This document shows, one piece after another, positions 17,104 to 26,379 of a stretch of 64,000 nt of DNA; position 1 is the first letter of the stretch, and each line of letters starts with the position of its first letter. The position numbers and the translations under genes were made by a program. A model generated the notes under the pieces. The model had not been told where the DNA came from. It saw only the letters and a program-made list of their open reading frames with translations, and did no database searches. Source of the DNA: CAVQBP01 sp963723205 (GTDB lineage: Bacteria > Bacteroidota > Ignavibacteria > Ignavibacteriales > Ignavibacteriaceae); contig CAVRQC010000038.1 of NCBI GenBank assembly GCA_963723205.1, forward strand, positions 310,001 to 374,000. The letters are read 5' to 3'.

Positions 17104-17511
17104 CTATTCTCCTTTATATTCAAAAAAATTATTTTCTGTTTCGGAAAGTTTCACGGAATACAGTTCCCCGTTTGGAATTTTATCAACCAGCTGGTTCCAG
17201 ATACCAATTGTAAAATTTTCAGTTGTTGGAATCTTTCCTTTCATAAAATCTGTTTCGAGATTTAAATTTTTATGATCTACTTTCTCAATTACATGCTTTT
17301 CAATTATTTCTTTTAAGTCTTTCAAATTTATAACGAAGCCTGTCTCGGGATTTATTTCACCGGCAACAATTACTTCCAGGACATAATTATGCCCATGCCA
17401 ATTAGGATTACTGCATTTACCAAAAACTTTAAAGTTTTCCTCATCACTTAAATGTGAATTAAATAACCTATGCGCAGCGTTAAAAGTTATCCGCCTTGTA
17501 ACGTATACCAT
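17104..17511 (-). CDS. 6-pyruvoyl-tetrahydropterin synthase (PTPS)
   Basis: From the ATG at 17511 the product has 135 residues and starts VYVTRRITFNAAHRL like other family members. A longer reading to 17589 adds 26 unrelated residues and is less likely. The zinc histidines are H14, H39 and H41. The catalytic cysteine is in CSNPNWHGH, that is C-x5-HGH, the spacing of animal-type PTPS, whereas QueD has C-x3-HGH. This favours dihydroneopterin triphosphate to 6-pyruvoyl-tetrahydropterin over queuosine synthesis. It is first gene of the PTPS-folE-SDR-SDR operon. A phenylalanine hydroxylase, a pterin user, lies at 31.3-32.2 kb. Confidence 0.85.
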   Translation of the reverse strand: MVYVTRRITFNAAHRLFNSHLSDEENFKVFGKCSNPNWHGHNYVLEVIVAGEINPETGFVINLKDLKEIIEKHVIEKVDHKNLNLETDFMKGKIPTTENFTIGIWNQLVDKIPNGELYSVKLSETENNFFEYKGE

Positions 17512-17739
17512 TTTTCTAATTAATAATTTACCATTAATGAAAGTGTATGTTAAATTTAAGCAAAAGAAAGATTTATTGCTTAATTCCAAACATTTAGTTT
17601 TGTTAAATAAATTCGGATTTATGAAAAAGATGACATCTTTATTGAAGAAAATTCATCCTTAACAAAGACATCATCTTCTAATTTTATAAAACCGGGAATC
17701 GGAAATTCAAATATTGAAATTCTGTAATTTTTTAATCTT

Positions 17740-18198
17740 CTATTCATTCAACGCTTTTAATACTTCTTCGATATGATTTTCAACTTTAACTTTAGGGAAC
17801 ACTTTTTCTATTTTTCCATTTTCATCAACTATATAAGTTGTTCTCTCAACACCCATATAATTTCTGCCGTACATACTTTTTTGTTTCCAAACATCGTAAG
17901 CTTCCAGTACCTCCTTTCCTTCATCACTTAATAAAGTAAAAGGAAGATTATATTTCTCAGCAAATTTCTTATGTGATTCAATAGAATCAGGACTTATACC
18001 AATAACTTTTGTATCCAGCTTTTCAAACCTGGGAAATTCATCTCTGAATCTGCAGGCTTCTTTTGTACAACCTGTAGTATCATCTTTTGGATAAAAATAA
18101 ACGACCACTTTCTGTCCTTTAAATTCATCCAGGGAGACCGTATTTCCATCCTGATCTCTTAATTTTATTTCGGGTGCTTCTTTTCCTTCTTCAAGCAT
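17740..18198 (-). CDS. bcp: Thioredoxin-dependent peroxiredoxin, BCP/PrxQ type
   Basis: The product has 152 residues. The peroxidatic Cys44 and resolving Cys49 lie in TTGCTKEACRF, the five-residue spacing characteristic of the BCP/PrxQ class. The AhpC/TSA fold is evident (VVVYFYPKDD, then VIGISPDS). It reduces hydrogen peroxide and organic peroxides with thioredoxin in the cytoplasm. It is a single gene on the minus strand with an AGGAAT-type ribosome binding site upstream of ATG 18198. Confidence 0.95.
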   Translation of the reverse strand: MLEEGKEAPEIKLRDQDGNTVSLDEFKGQKVVVYFYPKDDTTGCTKEACRFRDEFPRFEKLDTKVIGISPDSIESHKKFAEKYNLPFTLLSDEGKEVLEAYDVWKQKSMYGRNYMGVERTTYIVDENGKIEKVFPKVKVENHIEEVLKALNE

Positions 18199-18328
18199 AT
18201 ATTCCTCTTAAATTATTTTGTAAAGTTTTATTTTAAAATCCCAAATATATATCTCATAAATAAATTTTTAAGATCCCAAACCTCAATTTAGTCAAAGGAG
18301 TAAGATTATGAGTAAGAATAATAATTAT

Positions 18329-18661
18329 TTAGTAAACAGGGATTGAATCGTCTACTTCCTTTGACCATGCATCAATACCGCCCTCAAGATTAATTAAATT
18401 ATCGAAACCTAATTTTTCCAGGTAATAACAAACCTGTAGACTTCTTACCCCATGATGGCAATAAGCCATAATTATATCATCTTTTTTTAAGCTTTTTGAC
18501 ACTTCTATAAATTTGGATAGAGGCATTAATTCTGAATTATTAATTTTAGCCCTGTTATTTTCCCATTCTTCCCTTACATCAATTAATCTTATATTTTTAT
18601 CTTTATCCAATATATTTTTAGCTTCTCTGGGTTTTAATCTTTGAATCAATATCCTTCCCAA
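18329..18661 (-). CDS. Single-domain rhodanese-like protein
   Basis: The product has 110 residues covering one rhodanese domain: IRLIDVREEWENNRAKI for the first CH2 motif, and the active-site loop around C68 (AYCHHGVRS). The C-terminus LINLEGGIDAWSKEVD is also typical. Such proteins carry or transfer persulphide sulphur; the physiological acceptor cannot be read from the sequence. It stands alone on the minus strand, divergent from the spy-macAB-tolC operon. Confidence 0.9.
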   Translation of the reverse strand: MGRILIQRLKPREAKNILDKDKNIRLIDVREEWENNRAKINNSELMPLSKFIEVSKSLKKDDIIMAYCHHGVRSLQVCYYLEKLGFDNLINLEGGIDAWSKEVDDSIPVY

Positions 18662-18892
18662 CTTTTCATGAATAATTTCTTATTACATATTATAAAATAT
18701 TTAAATTTATATTTAATAAATAAAAAAGTCTGTTCAATCTTGATGTGATATAGATAATTTGTAGCTTTAAATTTCATCCCATCTTAAGTCTCCATTCTAC
18801 CTGAGTCATTGACATCTGACTTCTATCTACAATCTATTATGTGATAATAATACCATCTGGAAGAATTATTCCGGGTTAGTTCACAGATCATC

Positions 18893-18920
18893 AAACCAAA
18901 TTTTAAAACCACTTGTCTAA
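18893..18920 (+). promoter_or_regulatory. Candidate ECF-type promoter of the spy-macA-macB-tolC operon
   Basis: AAACC (18893-18897), 17 bases, then GTCTAA (18915-18920), 61 bases before the ATG at 18982. The core and spacing match the two elements between the sigma operon and its divergent spy-like gene (11632-11661 and 11718-11747). The rest of the 320-base gap 18662-18981 shows nothing else I recognise. Confidence 0.55.
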
Positions 18921-18981
18921 TCCTTTAAAATTGAAAAGTGTTTTTAGAAAACAATTTTATAAAAAGCCTCCAGAGGGACAA

Positions 18982-19332
18982 ATGACAAGAATGATAAGTT
19001 CAGTATTATCAGTATTAATAGTTATGGTGAGTCTAAGTATATTAAATGCCCAACCTCGTAGAACTCCCACAGAACGAGCAAAGATATTAAAAGAGCAGCT
19101 AAAACTTAGTGACGAACAAACTGCTAAAGTTGACAGTATTTACATTGAAGCAGATACAAAATTTAAGGAAGCATCACAGGATGGTTTTGACAGAGCTAAA
19201 TTCAGAGCAATAATGGATGGTACAAATTCAGAAATCGAAAAGATATTAACAGCTGATCAAAAGGATGCATTTAATAAGTTTATTCAGGAAAGAAGAAACC
19301 GGATGCGTAGGAACCGGCCTAATCAGAACTAA
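18982..19332 (+). CDS. Spy/CpxP-like LTxxQ periplasmic protein
   Basis: I choose the ATG at 18982 because AGAGGG lies just upstream and the signal peptide then starts normally (TRMISSVLSVLIVMVSLSIL, cut near NAQ). A frame from TTG 18913 would add 23 unlikely residues and overlap the promoter. The mature part is helical with two LTxxQ-type motifs (LKLSDEQTAKVDSIY and ILTADQKDAFNKF) and an Arg/Asn-rich tail. It is first gene of an efflux operon (macA starts 32 bases later). It may sense the same envelope stress or toxic compound that the pump handles. Confidence 0.8.
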   Translation: MTRMISSVLSVLIVMVSLSILNAQPRRTPTERAKILKEQLKLSDEQTAKVDSIYIEADTKFKEASQDGFDRAKFRAIMDGTNSEIEKILTADQKDAFNKFIQERRNRMRRNRPNQN

Positions 19333-19364
19333 ATAAAAATCAATTGATATAAGAAACAAAAAAA

Positions 19365-20642
19365 ATGAAAAAGAAAATAACAATTTACAGTATCATTGTA
19401 GCAGGGCTGCTTGTTTTAGTATATTTCCTTTTTATTAAAGATGATAATCAAGCCCCCAAGTTCACATTTGCTGAAATAAGAAAAGGTGATATCAGTAATA
19501 CAATTACCAGTACAGGAACACTAGATGCATTAAAGACAGTCGATGTGGGAACCCAGGTTTCAGGAAAAATTGATAAGATTTTTGTTGATTATAATTCAAA
19601 TGTAAAAAAAGGAGAGTTACTTGCAATTCTTGACACCACAAATTTATCTTTAGCTGTAAGTGATGCAGAATCCAACCTCGTTAAAGCCCAGGCTCAATAT
19701 GAACAGGCAAAAGCACAGAATGATCAGAATAAAATACTTTACAAAAAAGGATTTATGGCGGAATTAGATTATATAACTTCCAAGACAAACCTTGAGACAG
19801 CAATATCTAACTTACAATCGGCAAAAACAGCATTAAAAAGAGCTAAAACTAATATAACATATGCTTATATATATTCACCGATTAATGGAAAAGTTATTAA
19901 TAAAAATGTAGAAGAGGGGCAAACCGTTGCAGCCAGTTTCTCTTCTCCAACTTTGTTTGAGATTGCTGAGAATTTATCCAATATGCGAATTCTGGCATCT
20001 GTTGATGAGAGTGATATAGGACATATAAAGGTCGGCCAGGAAGCAAAATTTACAGTGCAGGCATATCCGAATAAAGAATTCACCGGTAATGTAGTTCAAA
20101 TCAGATTAAATTCCGAAGTAGTTCAGAATGTTGTTAACTATACCGTCGTTGTTAATGCTAGTAATAAAAACAATTTATTACTGCCCGGGATGACTGCAAC
20201 AATTGATTTTTATGTTGAACAAAAAAATAATGTACTTTTAATTCCAAATGCTGCATTAAGATTTCAACCGACAGCCGATATGCTTGCAGAATATCAGAAA
20301 GAAAGAACAAACTCGGGTGAAAATTTAAATTCTAATATATCCGATAGTATGAGAAGCAAATTTAGACGTTCCGGCAATGGTAACTTCGGGCAAAATTTTG
20401 GTCCCGTACAAAACTCCCTTTCTTCAAACAGAAGCTTTGGACGGGTCTGGTATTTTGATAATAATGGGAAATTAAAAATGGCTGTGGCAGTATTAGGATT
20501 AAACGATGGTAAAAATACTGAAATAGTTAGGAGCAGAAATCTAAAAGACGGAATGAAAGTAATTGCCGGAATACAAAACAGTACTGAGGCTAATAACAAT
20601 ATTCAGGGCAGAAATTTCCCGCGAGGATTCGGTAGATTTTAA
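19365..20642 (+). CDS. Periplasmic adaptor (membrane fusion) protein of a MacAB-type efflux pump
   Basis: The product has 425 residues. An N-terminal membrane anchor (IYSIIVAGLLVLVYFLFI) is followed by the lipoyl half-motif (VGTQVSGKIDKIFVDYNSNV), a coiled-coil hairpin rich in Ala/Gln/Lys (about 95-150), the second lipoyl half (AYIYSPINGKVINKNVEEGQ) and beta-barrel domains. A low-complexity Asn/Ser/Arg region lies near 310-345, and the end is Gly/Arg/Phe-rich. It would bridge the inner-membrane MacB-like pump to the TolC-like channel encoded downstream. It sits between the spy-like gene and the ATPase gene. Confidence 0.9.
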   Translation: MKKKITIYSIIVAGLLVLVYFLFIKDDNQAPKFTFAEIRKGDISNTITSTGTLDALKTVDVGTQVSGKIDKIFVDYNSNVKKGELLAILDTTNLSLAVSDAESNLVKAQAQYEQAKAQNDQNKILYKKGFMAELDYITSKTNLETAISNLQSAKTALKRAKTNITYAYIYSPINGKVINKNVEEGQTVAASFSSPTLFEIAENLSNMRILASVDESDIGHIKVGQEAKFTVQAYPNKEFTGNVVQIRLNSEVVQNVVNYTVVVNASNKNNLLLPGMTATIDFYVEQKNNVLLIPNAALRFQPTADMLAEYQKERTNSGENLNSNISDSMRSKFRRSGNGNFGQNFGPVQNSLSSNRSFGRVWYFDNNGKLKMAVAVLGLNDGKNTEIVRSRNLKDGMKVIAGIQNSTEANNNIQGRNFPRGFGRF

Positions 20643-20654
20643 TTGGAGCACAAA

Positions 20655-21404
20655 TTGACAAAGAATATAATAAAAACCATTGACTTAACGAAAACTTATT
20701 TTGTTGGTGATATTGAAGTGCATGCTTTGAAGTCTGTAAACTTAAGTATAGAGGAAGGTGAATTTGTTGCAATAATGGGTGCTTCAGGTTCGGGGAAATC
20801 TACTTTAATGAATTTAATCGGATGTCTTGATACTCCGACATCAGGTGATTATTATCTGGATGGGGTAAATACAAGTAAATTAACAAAAAATGAATATGCG
20901 GAAATCAGGAATCAAAAAATCGGTTTTGTATTTCAGGGATTTAACCTTCTTCCCAGAACCACGGCTTTGGAAAATGTGGAACTTCCATTGATGTACGACA
21001 GGCAGCACCGGATAAAGGATCCGAATAAAAAGTCCATTGAAGTTCTTGAACATGTAGGCTTGGGGGATAGATTAACACATGAACCGAATCAGCTTTCAGG
21101 GGGACAGCAGCAGAGAGTAGCAATTGCGCGCGCGCTGGTAAATGATCCGTCTTTAATTCTTGCTGATGAACCTACCGGAAACCTGGACAGCAAAATGTCA
21201 ATTGAAGTGTTTAATCTCTTTCAAAAATTAAATGATGAAGGAATTACAATTATTCTTGTTACACACGAAAGGGATTTTGCTCATTTCGCCAAAAGAATTG
21301 TTGAATTAAAAGACGGACATATAATACGTGACTTTAAAATTAAAGATAGACTAATCGCTTCAGAAGAACTGGGAAAACTAAAAGAAGAAGAGGAAGTCGT
21401 TTAA
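20655..21404 (+). CDS. ABC transporter ATP-binding protein, MacB/LolD type
   Basis: The product has about 249 residues from TTG 20655, which has GGAG 6 bases upstream; TTG 20643, directly after the macA stop, is the other option. It has a complete ATPase: Walker A GASGSGKST, Q-loop FVFQGFNLLP, signature LSGGQQQR, Walker B LILADEPTGNLD and the H-loop VTHE. Unlike E. coli MacB the ATPase and permease are separate genes, the common arrangement in Bacteroidota. It energises export with the FtsX-type permease encoded 17 bases downstream. Confidence 0.93.
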   Translation: MTKNIIKTIDLTKTYFVGDIEVHALKSVNLSIEEGEFVAIMGASGSGKSTLMNLIGCLDTPTSGDYYLDGVNTSKLTKNEYAEIRNQKIGFVFQGFNLLPRTTALENVELPLMYDRQHRIKDPNKKSIEVLEHVGLGDRLTHEPNQLSGGQQQRVAIARALVNDPSLILADEPTGNLDSKMSIEVFNLFQKLNDEGITIILVTHERDFAHFAKRIVELKDGHIIRDFKIKDRLIASEELGKLKEEEEVV

Positions 21405-21421
21405 GAAGTTTTGAGGAAATA

Positions 21422-22639
21422 ATGCAGATTAAAAATATATTAAAGGTTGCCGGCAAAAGCATTTTAAAATCAAGGATGAGAAGCTTGTTAACAGCTCTGG
21501 GAATTATTATTGGTGTTGCTGCAGTTGTTGTAATGGTCGCTGTCGGAGATGGAGCACAAATGCAGGTTGAACAGCAAATAAATTCTCTTGGTTCAAATTT
21601 ATTAATTATATTTCCCGGTTCCAGCAACCAAAGGGGGGTTAGAATGGGAGCGGGAAGCTTTAATAGGTTTACCATGGAAGATGTCAATAAAATCAGGGAG
21701 GAAGCTACTTTAATAAAAGCAGTTTCGCCTATTGTAAGAAGCGGTGGACAAGTTATTGGCGGCATTGGAAACTGGAGCACACAGGTTCAAGGTGTTGCTC
21801 CCAATTATCTGGAAATCAGAGCCTGGCCCTTAGCTGCAGGAGAATTTTTTACAGATAAGGATATGTTGTCAAGAGCAAAAGTTGCAGTTCTTGGTCAAAC
21901 GGTAGTTAAACAGTTATTCCCGGATGAAGATCCGATAGGGCAATTAATCAGAATAAGAAATGTTCCATTTAAAGTTATAGGTGTTTTAACAGCTAAAGGT
22001 CAGGGTGGGTTTGGCCAAGATAACGATGATATAATTTTTGCTCCGGCAACAACAGTTCTCGATAGACTCTCAGGCGGAAGATATATAAATTATATTCAGG
22101 CAAGTGCGGTTTCCTTAGAGCAAATCGGGCAGGCCCAGGAAGAATTAACAAGAATTATGAGGGAAGCCCATCATCTGCATCCCGGAGAAGATGACGACTT
22201 TACTGTGAGAAACCAGGCTGATATTACAGAAGCTGCTACTGCAACGTCTAAAGTATTAACAGTGCTTCTCGCTTCGGTTGCCGGAGTTTCATTAATAGTT
22301 GGCGGAATCGGCATTATGAATATCATGCTTGTTTCAGTAACTGAAAGAACAAGAGAAATCGGGATCAGGTTGTCTGTTGGAGCAAGAACTTCAGATATAT
22401 TAATTCAATTTTTAACCGAATCTATTGTTCTTAGTTTAACCGGAGGTTTAATAGGTGTTCTGCTCTCATTTGGAATTACATATATATTAAATAACTATAC
22501 CAGCCAGTTTGCATATATAAGACCTGAAATTATTTTGATAGCAGTGAGTTTTGCAGGTATAATTGGAATATTCTTTGGCTTTTATCCTGCACGTAAAGCA
22601 GCAAACCTTAATCCAATAGATGCTCTTAGATATGAATAG
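21422..22639 (+). CDS. MacB-type FtsX-family permease
   Basis: The product has 405 residues with four transmembrane helices: one N-terminal (LLTALGIIIGVAAVVVMVAV) and three C-terminal (about 275-300, 325-350 and 365-385). A large periplasmic MacB_PCD domain lies between them (about 45-245). The C-terminal FtsX domain shows GGIGIMNIMLVSVTERTREI, a very typical MacB stretch. With the adaptor and ATPase genes before it and the TolC-like gene after, it completes a tripartite pump. The substrate (macrolide, peptide, haem precursor or lipid) cannot be inferred. Confidence 0.93.
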   Translation: MQIKNILKVAGKSILKSRMRSLLTALGIIIGVAAVVVMVAVGDGAQMQVEQQINSLGSNLLIIFPGSSNQRGVRMGAGSFNRFTMEDVNKIREEATLIKAVSPIVRSGGQVIGGIGNWSTQVQGVAPNYLEIRAWPLAAGEFFTDKDMLSRAKVAVLGQTVVKQLFPDEDPIGQLIRIRNVPFKVIGVLTAKGQGGFGQDNDDIIFAPATTVLDRLSGGRYINYIQASAVSLEQIGQAQEELTRIMREAHHLHPGEDDDFTVRNQADITEAATATSKVLTVLLASVAGVSLIVGGIGIMNIMLVSVTERTREIGIRLSVGARTSDILIQFLTESIVLSLTGGLIGVLLSFGITYILNNYTSQFAYIRPEIILIAVSFAGIIGIFFGFYPARKAANLNPIDALRYE

Positions 22640-22743
22640 AAAATTGATATTACTCTTTATTGAGGGGAGGTCTATGAAATAGATTGCTCTACTTTTTAGA
22701 TAATTCCAGTAAACTATATGTTCACTTAAAAGCGGTGCGGACT

Positions 22744-23190
22744 ATGATTATAGATCCTATTGACAAGAGCAATTATTTCAAGGGGCTTTTAGTACTTGTT
22801 GGAAAAGACAAAGAAATAAACCGGCATGAAAGTGATTTAATAAAAAAGATAGGCAATATTCTCGGTTTTAATCATGACTTCGTTGGTAAGGCAATTAAAA
22901 ATTATTTTAACAACAAATATATAATTGAAGAGCCGCCTTTATTCTCTAATTATAATTTTGCAGAAATTTTTATTAAGGACGGAATCAGGATGGCTTTGAT
23001 TAATAATGTGATCAATCTGGATCAGATAAAATGGCTGGAAACAGCAGCTGTGAAAAATAATTTGTCCAAGCAATGGTTATTTATTGAATTAGAGAGTTTA
23101 CTTGAAATGAATAATTCAGGATTAGATTTTTATTTTGAAATTCAGAAATATCTGAATCATTTGTATGATGACAGTTCATTCGCATATTAA
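22744..23190 (+). CDS. TerB-like helical protein of unknown function
   Basis: Starting at ATG 22744 the product has 148 residues; an extension to TTG 22684 adds 20 residues with no support. There is no signal peptide or membrane helix, and it is mostly helical. The stretch LLVLVGKDKEINRHESDLIK resembles TerB/DjlA N-terminal domains (acidic helical bundles of tellurite-resistance and co-chaperone proteins), but the match is weak. It lies inside the efflux operon between the permease and the TolC-like gene, with gaps of 104 and 37 bases, so it is probably cotranscribed. The function is unknown. Confidence 0.6.
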   Translation: MIIDPIDKSNYFKGLLVLVGKDKEINRHESDLIKKIGNILGFNHDFVGKAIKNYFNNKYIIEEPPLFSNYNFAEIFIKDGIRMALINNVINLDQIKWLETAAVKNNLSKQWLFIELESLLEMNNSGLDFYFEIQKYLNHLYDDSSFAY

Positions 23191-23227
23191 AATTTAACAC
23201 GTAAAATAATTTTAAAGAGTAGAGAAA

Positions 23228-24562
23228 ATGATAAGATCTTATTTATGGTTAATCTTGTTTTCAGCAATTATATACAATTCTAATAACTATGGGCAACAAA
23301 AGCTTTCGTTAAGTGATGCAATTACAATTGCTCTTCATCAAAACACAAGCCTGATAAAATCACAAAATAATTTACAGATAAATTCCAGTGCTATTAAAAA
23401 TGCTTACGGCAATTTACTTCCCAATTTAAATTTAAATGGTTCCTGGAACTGGCAGCGAATTACCGACAAAGGTAGTGAAACCCAGATAGATTATTTCGGA
23501 AGGGAAACTACCCTTCCCCCTTCTGAGTTAGATACAAGAAGCTATTCTTTATCTGCCGGCGGTAATGTTACCTTGTTTGACGGTTTATCAAATATTGCAA
23601 ATATAAATCAGGCGAAAAATAATTTTGAATCTGCTAAATTGACTCTGGAGAAACAAAAACAGGATATTATACTGCAGACAGCTAATTATTATTTTGCTAT
23701 TATAAGCTATGATTCGTTATTAAAATACCAGGACGAAAATTTAAAATATAACCAGGAACTTTTGAAAGAAATAAAAGAGAAGCAGCAATTAAAAATGGTT
23801 ACACTGGCAGACGTTTATTCACAGGAAGCGCAAACCGCAAATTCTGAGTTAGCTTATCTTCAGGCAAGAAATAATTTTGAAAAAGCAAAAATTACCCTTC
23901 TTGATTATCTTTCACTTGATATTAATAAGGATTATTCTTTTAACCTGCCTTCCAAAAGTGAATATGATTCAAGTCTTACAAGTGAGAATTATAATGAACT
24001 GATGCAGTTTGCACTATCCCATCGGGAAGACTATTTGAGTCAGAAATATGCGCTGGATGCAAGTGAAAATCAATTGACTATTGCTCATTCCGGCTTCTTC
24101 CCTACTTTAAATGGTACATACCGTATTTCGTCCGCAGCTACAAATTTAAGCTCAATATTTAACAGAAAGACATACACTCTGGGATTGTCATTAAACATCC
24201 CTATCTTCTCAAACTGGAATACCGAATATGCAGTTGAATCTGCGAACGTTATGGTTCAGAATAGTGATGAGAATCTAAAACAAATTGAAAGACAGGTAAA
24301 ATCAGATGTTAAAAATTCTTTACTTGACTTACAGACTTCAAGGATGCAGCTTGATGTTTCAAAAAAAGCTTTAATATCTGCCAGGGAAAGTTGGGAGATA
24401 AAAAAGGAAAGTTATAAAGTCGGTGCCGCAACCTATATAGATTTACAGCAGAACTACAATAATTATCTTCAGGCTATTAATAATAATGTCCAGGCTGAGT
24501 ATAATTATTACACAAAACAATTCGCTTTACTTAATGCAATCGGAAATTTGAATAGTTACTGA
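23228..24562 (+). CDS. TolC-family outer-membrane efflux channel
   Basis: The product has 444 residues with a signal peptide (about 1-22, ending SNNYGQ). The repeated TolC/OEP architecture is clear: LSLSDAITIALHQNTSLIKS at the N-terminus, long coiled coils (about 130-220 and 330-420), and the second-half strand segments (YTLGLSLNIPIFSNWNTEY). The C-terminal QFALLNAIGNL is typical of this family. It is last gene of the spy-macA-macB operon and supplies the outer-membrane duct of the pump. Confidence 0.93.
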   Translation: MIRSYLWLILFSAIIYNSNNYGQQKLSLSDAITIALHQNTSLIKSQNNLQINSSAIKNAYGNLLPNLNLNGSWNWQRITDKGSETQIDYFGRETTLPPSELDTRSYSLSAGGNVTLFDGLSNIANINQAKNNFESAKLTLEKQKQDIILQTANYYFAIISYDSLLKYQDENLKYNQELLKEIKEKQQLKMVTLADVYSQEAQTANSELAYLQARNNFEKAKITLLDYLSLDINKDYSFNLPSKSEYDSSLTSENYNELMQFALSHREDYLSQKYALDASENQLTIAHSGFFPTLNGTYRISSAATNLSSIFNRKTYTLGLSLNIPIFSNWNTEYAVESANVMVQNSDENLKQIERQVKSDVKNSLLDLQTSRMQLDVSKKALISARESWEIKKESYKVGAATYIDLQQNYNNYLQAINNNVQAEYNYYTKQFALLNAIGNLNSY

Positions 24563-24775
24563 TTGTTATTTGCTTTGTAAGCCAGCTCTTAATGTAAATT
24601 TATTTAAACTTTTAAAGTTTATTAAATCAGAAATTATTTACGCTTCCCGGAAAACATTCAATTTCCTTCTAAATTAATGTGAACTAGATTAAAGCGGGAA
24701 ATTAAGAGAAGAAGAAAACATAATTTTTCTCAAAATTTCCTTAACTTTGTCTAATAAAATCATAAGGAAATAAAT

Positions 24776-26164
24776 TTGAGCTATCAGTACGATGTAATTG
24801 TAATCGGCAGCGGACCAGGTGGAGAGGGTGCTGCAATGAAATGCGCTAAAGAAGGACTGCATGTTGCAATTTGCGACTACTTCTCAATGATTGGCGGGAG
24901 CTGCACTCATACAAATACAATTCCCAGTAAAGCATTACGGCATGCAAGTCAGATATTATATGAAACCCATAGCCTGAATCAGGCAAATTTTCAAACGCTT
25001 TTAAAGAAAGCAGAAGTAGTAATCCAGGAACAGTTTAATCTTAGAAAAAGTTTTTATGAAAGAAACCTGGTCGATATAATCGATGGATGGGCGACATTTA
25101 CAGATGCACATACAATTTCTGTCAGAATGTCGAATGACCTTCTAAAAACTTTTACTTCGGAATATTTTGTAATTGCAACCGGCTCACGGCCTTATCACCC
25201 ACCAGATCTTGATTTTAATCATCCAAGAATTTTAGACAGCGACACAATTCTAAACTTAAAAGACAGTCCCCGTTCACTTACAATCTATGGTGCCGGTGTA
25301 ATAGGTTGCGAATACACATCAATATTCAGAGGATTAAGGATAAAAGTAAATTTAATAAACACAAGAGATAAACTTCTCGCTTTTCTTGATGATGAAATTA
25401 TAGATGCATTAAGTTTTTTCCTGAGAGAAAATGGGGTGATATTAAGACATAATGAAGAATATGCGAAAGTAGTTCCTGATGATAATGGAGTTACGGTTTT
25501 TTTAAAATCTAATAAAGAGATCAGGACTGATTACCTTTTATGGGCACAGGGAAGAACCGGGAATTCAGATAATATGGGTTTGGAAAATCTCGGGATTAAA
25601 ACAGATACAAAGGGTTCTATTATGGTTAACGAAAATGACCAGACCCCGGTTCCTAATATTTATGCTGTCGGTGATATAATCGGGTTTCCAAATCTTGCAA
25701 GTGCTTCATACGACCAGGGTAGATATGCTGCCACACATATTGTATTCGGCAAAGTTGATCACCAGCTGGTGGAATTTATGCCTACAGGGATTTATACCAT
25801 TCCTGAAATAAGTTCTGTAGGTTACACTGAAGAACAATTAACGAAAGAAAAAATTCCTTACGAGGTCGGACATTCATTCTTCAAACATCTGGCGCGCGCG
25901 CAAATAACCGGAAGAACAACCGGGATGTTAAAGATTCTTTTCCACAGGGACACACTGCAAATTCTCGGTGTGCATTGTTTCGGGCATGGAGCAGCTGAAA
26001 TTATTCATATCGGCCAGGCTATTATGGCGCAAAAAGGTGAAGGCAATACCCTGATGTTTTTTATCAATACGACATTTAATTATCCGACAATGGCTGAAGC
26101 ATACCGCGTTGCGGCATTGAACGGGATAAATAGGGTGAATCAATTAAAAAAGGACACTGATTAG
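24776..26164 (+). CDS. sthA: Soluble pyridine nucleotide transhydrogenase (Si-specific)
   Basis: The product has 462 residues. The start is TTG with AAGGAAAT upstream. It belongs to the FAD/NAD-linked reductase family: GSGPGGEGAA near the N-terminus, GAGVIGCEY for the NAD(P) site, and VGDIIGFPNLASAS. In the redox site GGSCTHTNTIPSKALR only Cys43 remains and the second cysteine position is Thr48. That loss of the disulphide is the signature of SthA, which balances NADPH and NADH, rather than lipoamide dehydrogenase or glutathione reductase. It is monocistronic and convergent with the MscS gene. Confidence 0.9.
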   Translation: MSYQYDVIVIGSGPGGEGAAMKCAKEGLHVAICDYFSMIGGSCTHTNTIPSKALRHASQILYETHSLNQANFQTLLKKAEVVIQEQFNLRKSFYERNLVDIIDGWATFTDAHTISVRMSNDLLKTFTSEYFVIATGSRPYHPPDLDFNHPRILDSDTILNLKDSPRSLTIYGAGVIGCEYTSIFRGLRIKVNLINTRDKLLAFLDDEIIDALSFFLRENGVILRHNEEYAKVVPDDNGVTVFLKSNKEIRTDYLLWAQGRTGNSDNMGLENLGIKTDTKGSIMVNENDQTPVPNIYAVGDIIGFPNLASASYDQGRYAATHIVFGKVDHQLVEFMPTGIYTIPEISSVGYTEEQLTKEKIPYEVGHSFFKHLARAQITGRTTGMLKILFHRDTLQILGVHCFGHGAAEIIHIGQAIMAQKGEGNTLMFFINTTFNYPTMAEAYRVAALNGINRVNQLKKDTD

Positions 26165-26379
26165 AAGAAGATTATTTAAGTTACTTCTACATTTAAGATG
26201 GCATAGTATTATCCAGCGAAGGTGCGATTCTCAATATTATTTGAAGAGATTTTTTCGAATCCTTATTGTTGGGAATGACTTTTTCCCTCTCGAATTAGTA
26301 AAACTGATTATATCAAATACATTCCCGTCCTTTTAAGGATTCATAGCAATTCATTTCTCTTATTAAAATTAAAAAAGAA

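Noticed and set aside
17104..17511. Calling the PTPS-like gene queD
   Set aside because: The Cys to HGH spacing is five residues, not three as in QueD, and the operon context is folE plus SDRs, with no que genes.
17620..17690. Imperfect inverted repeat near AAGATGACATC / GACATCATCTT as a terminator between the PTPS and peroxiredoxin genes
   Set aside because: The pairing is only about 7 bp with a long loop and no clear T-run, so it is not supported.
24749..24754. GTCTAA upstream of the transhydrogenase gene as a fourth ECF promoter
   Set aside because: The AAACC element is missing at the 17-base spacing (the bases there are TTCTC), so it does not belong with the three matched promoters.
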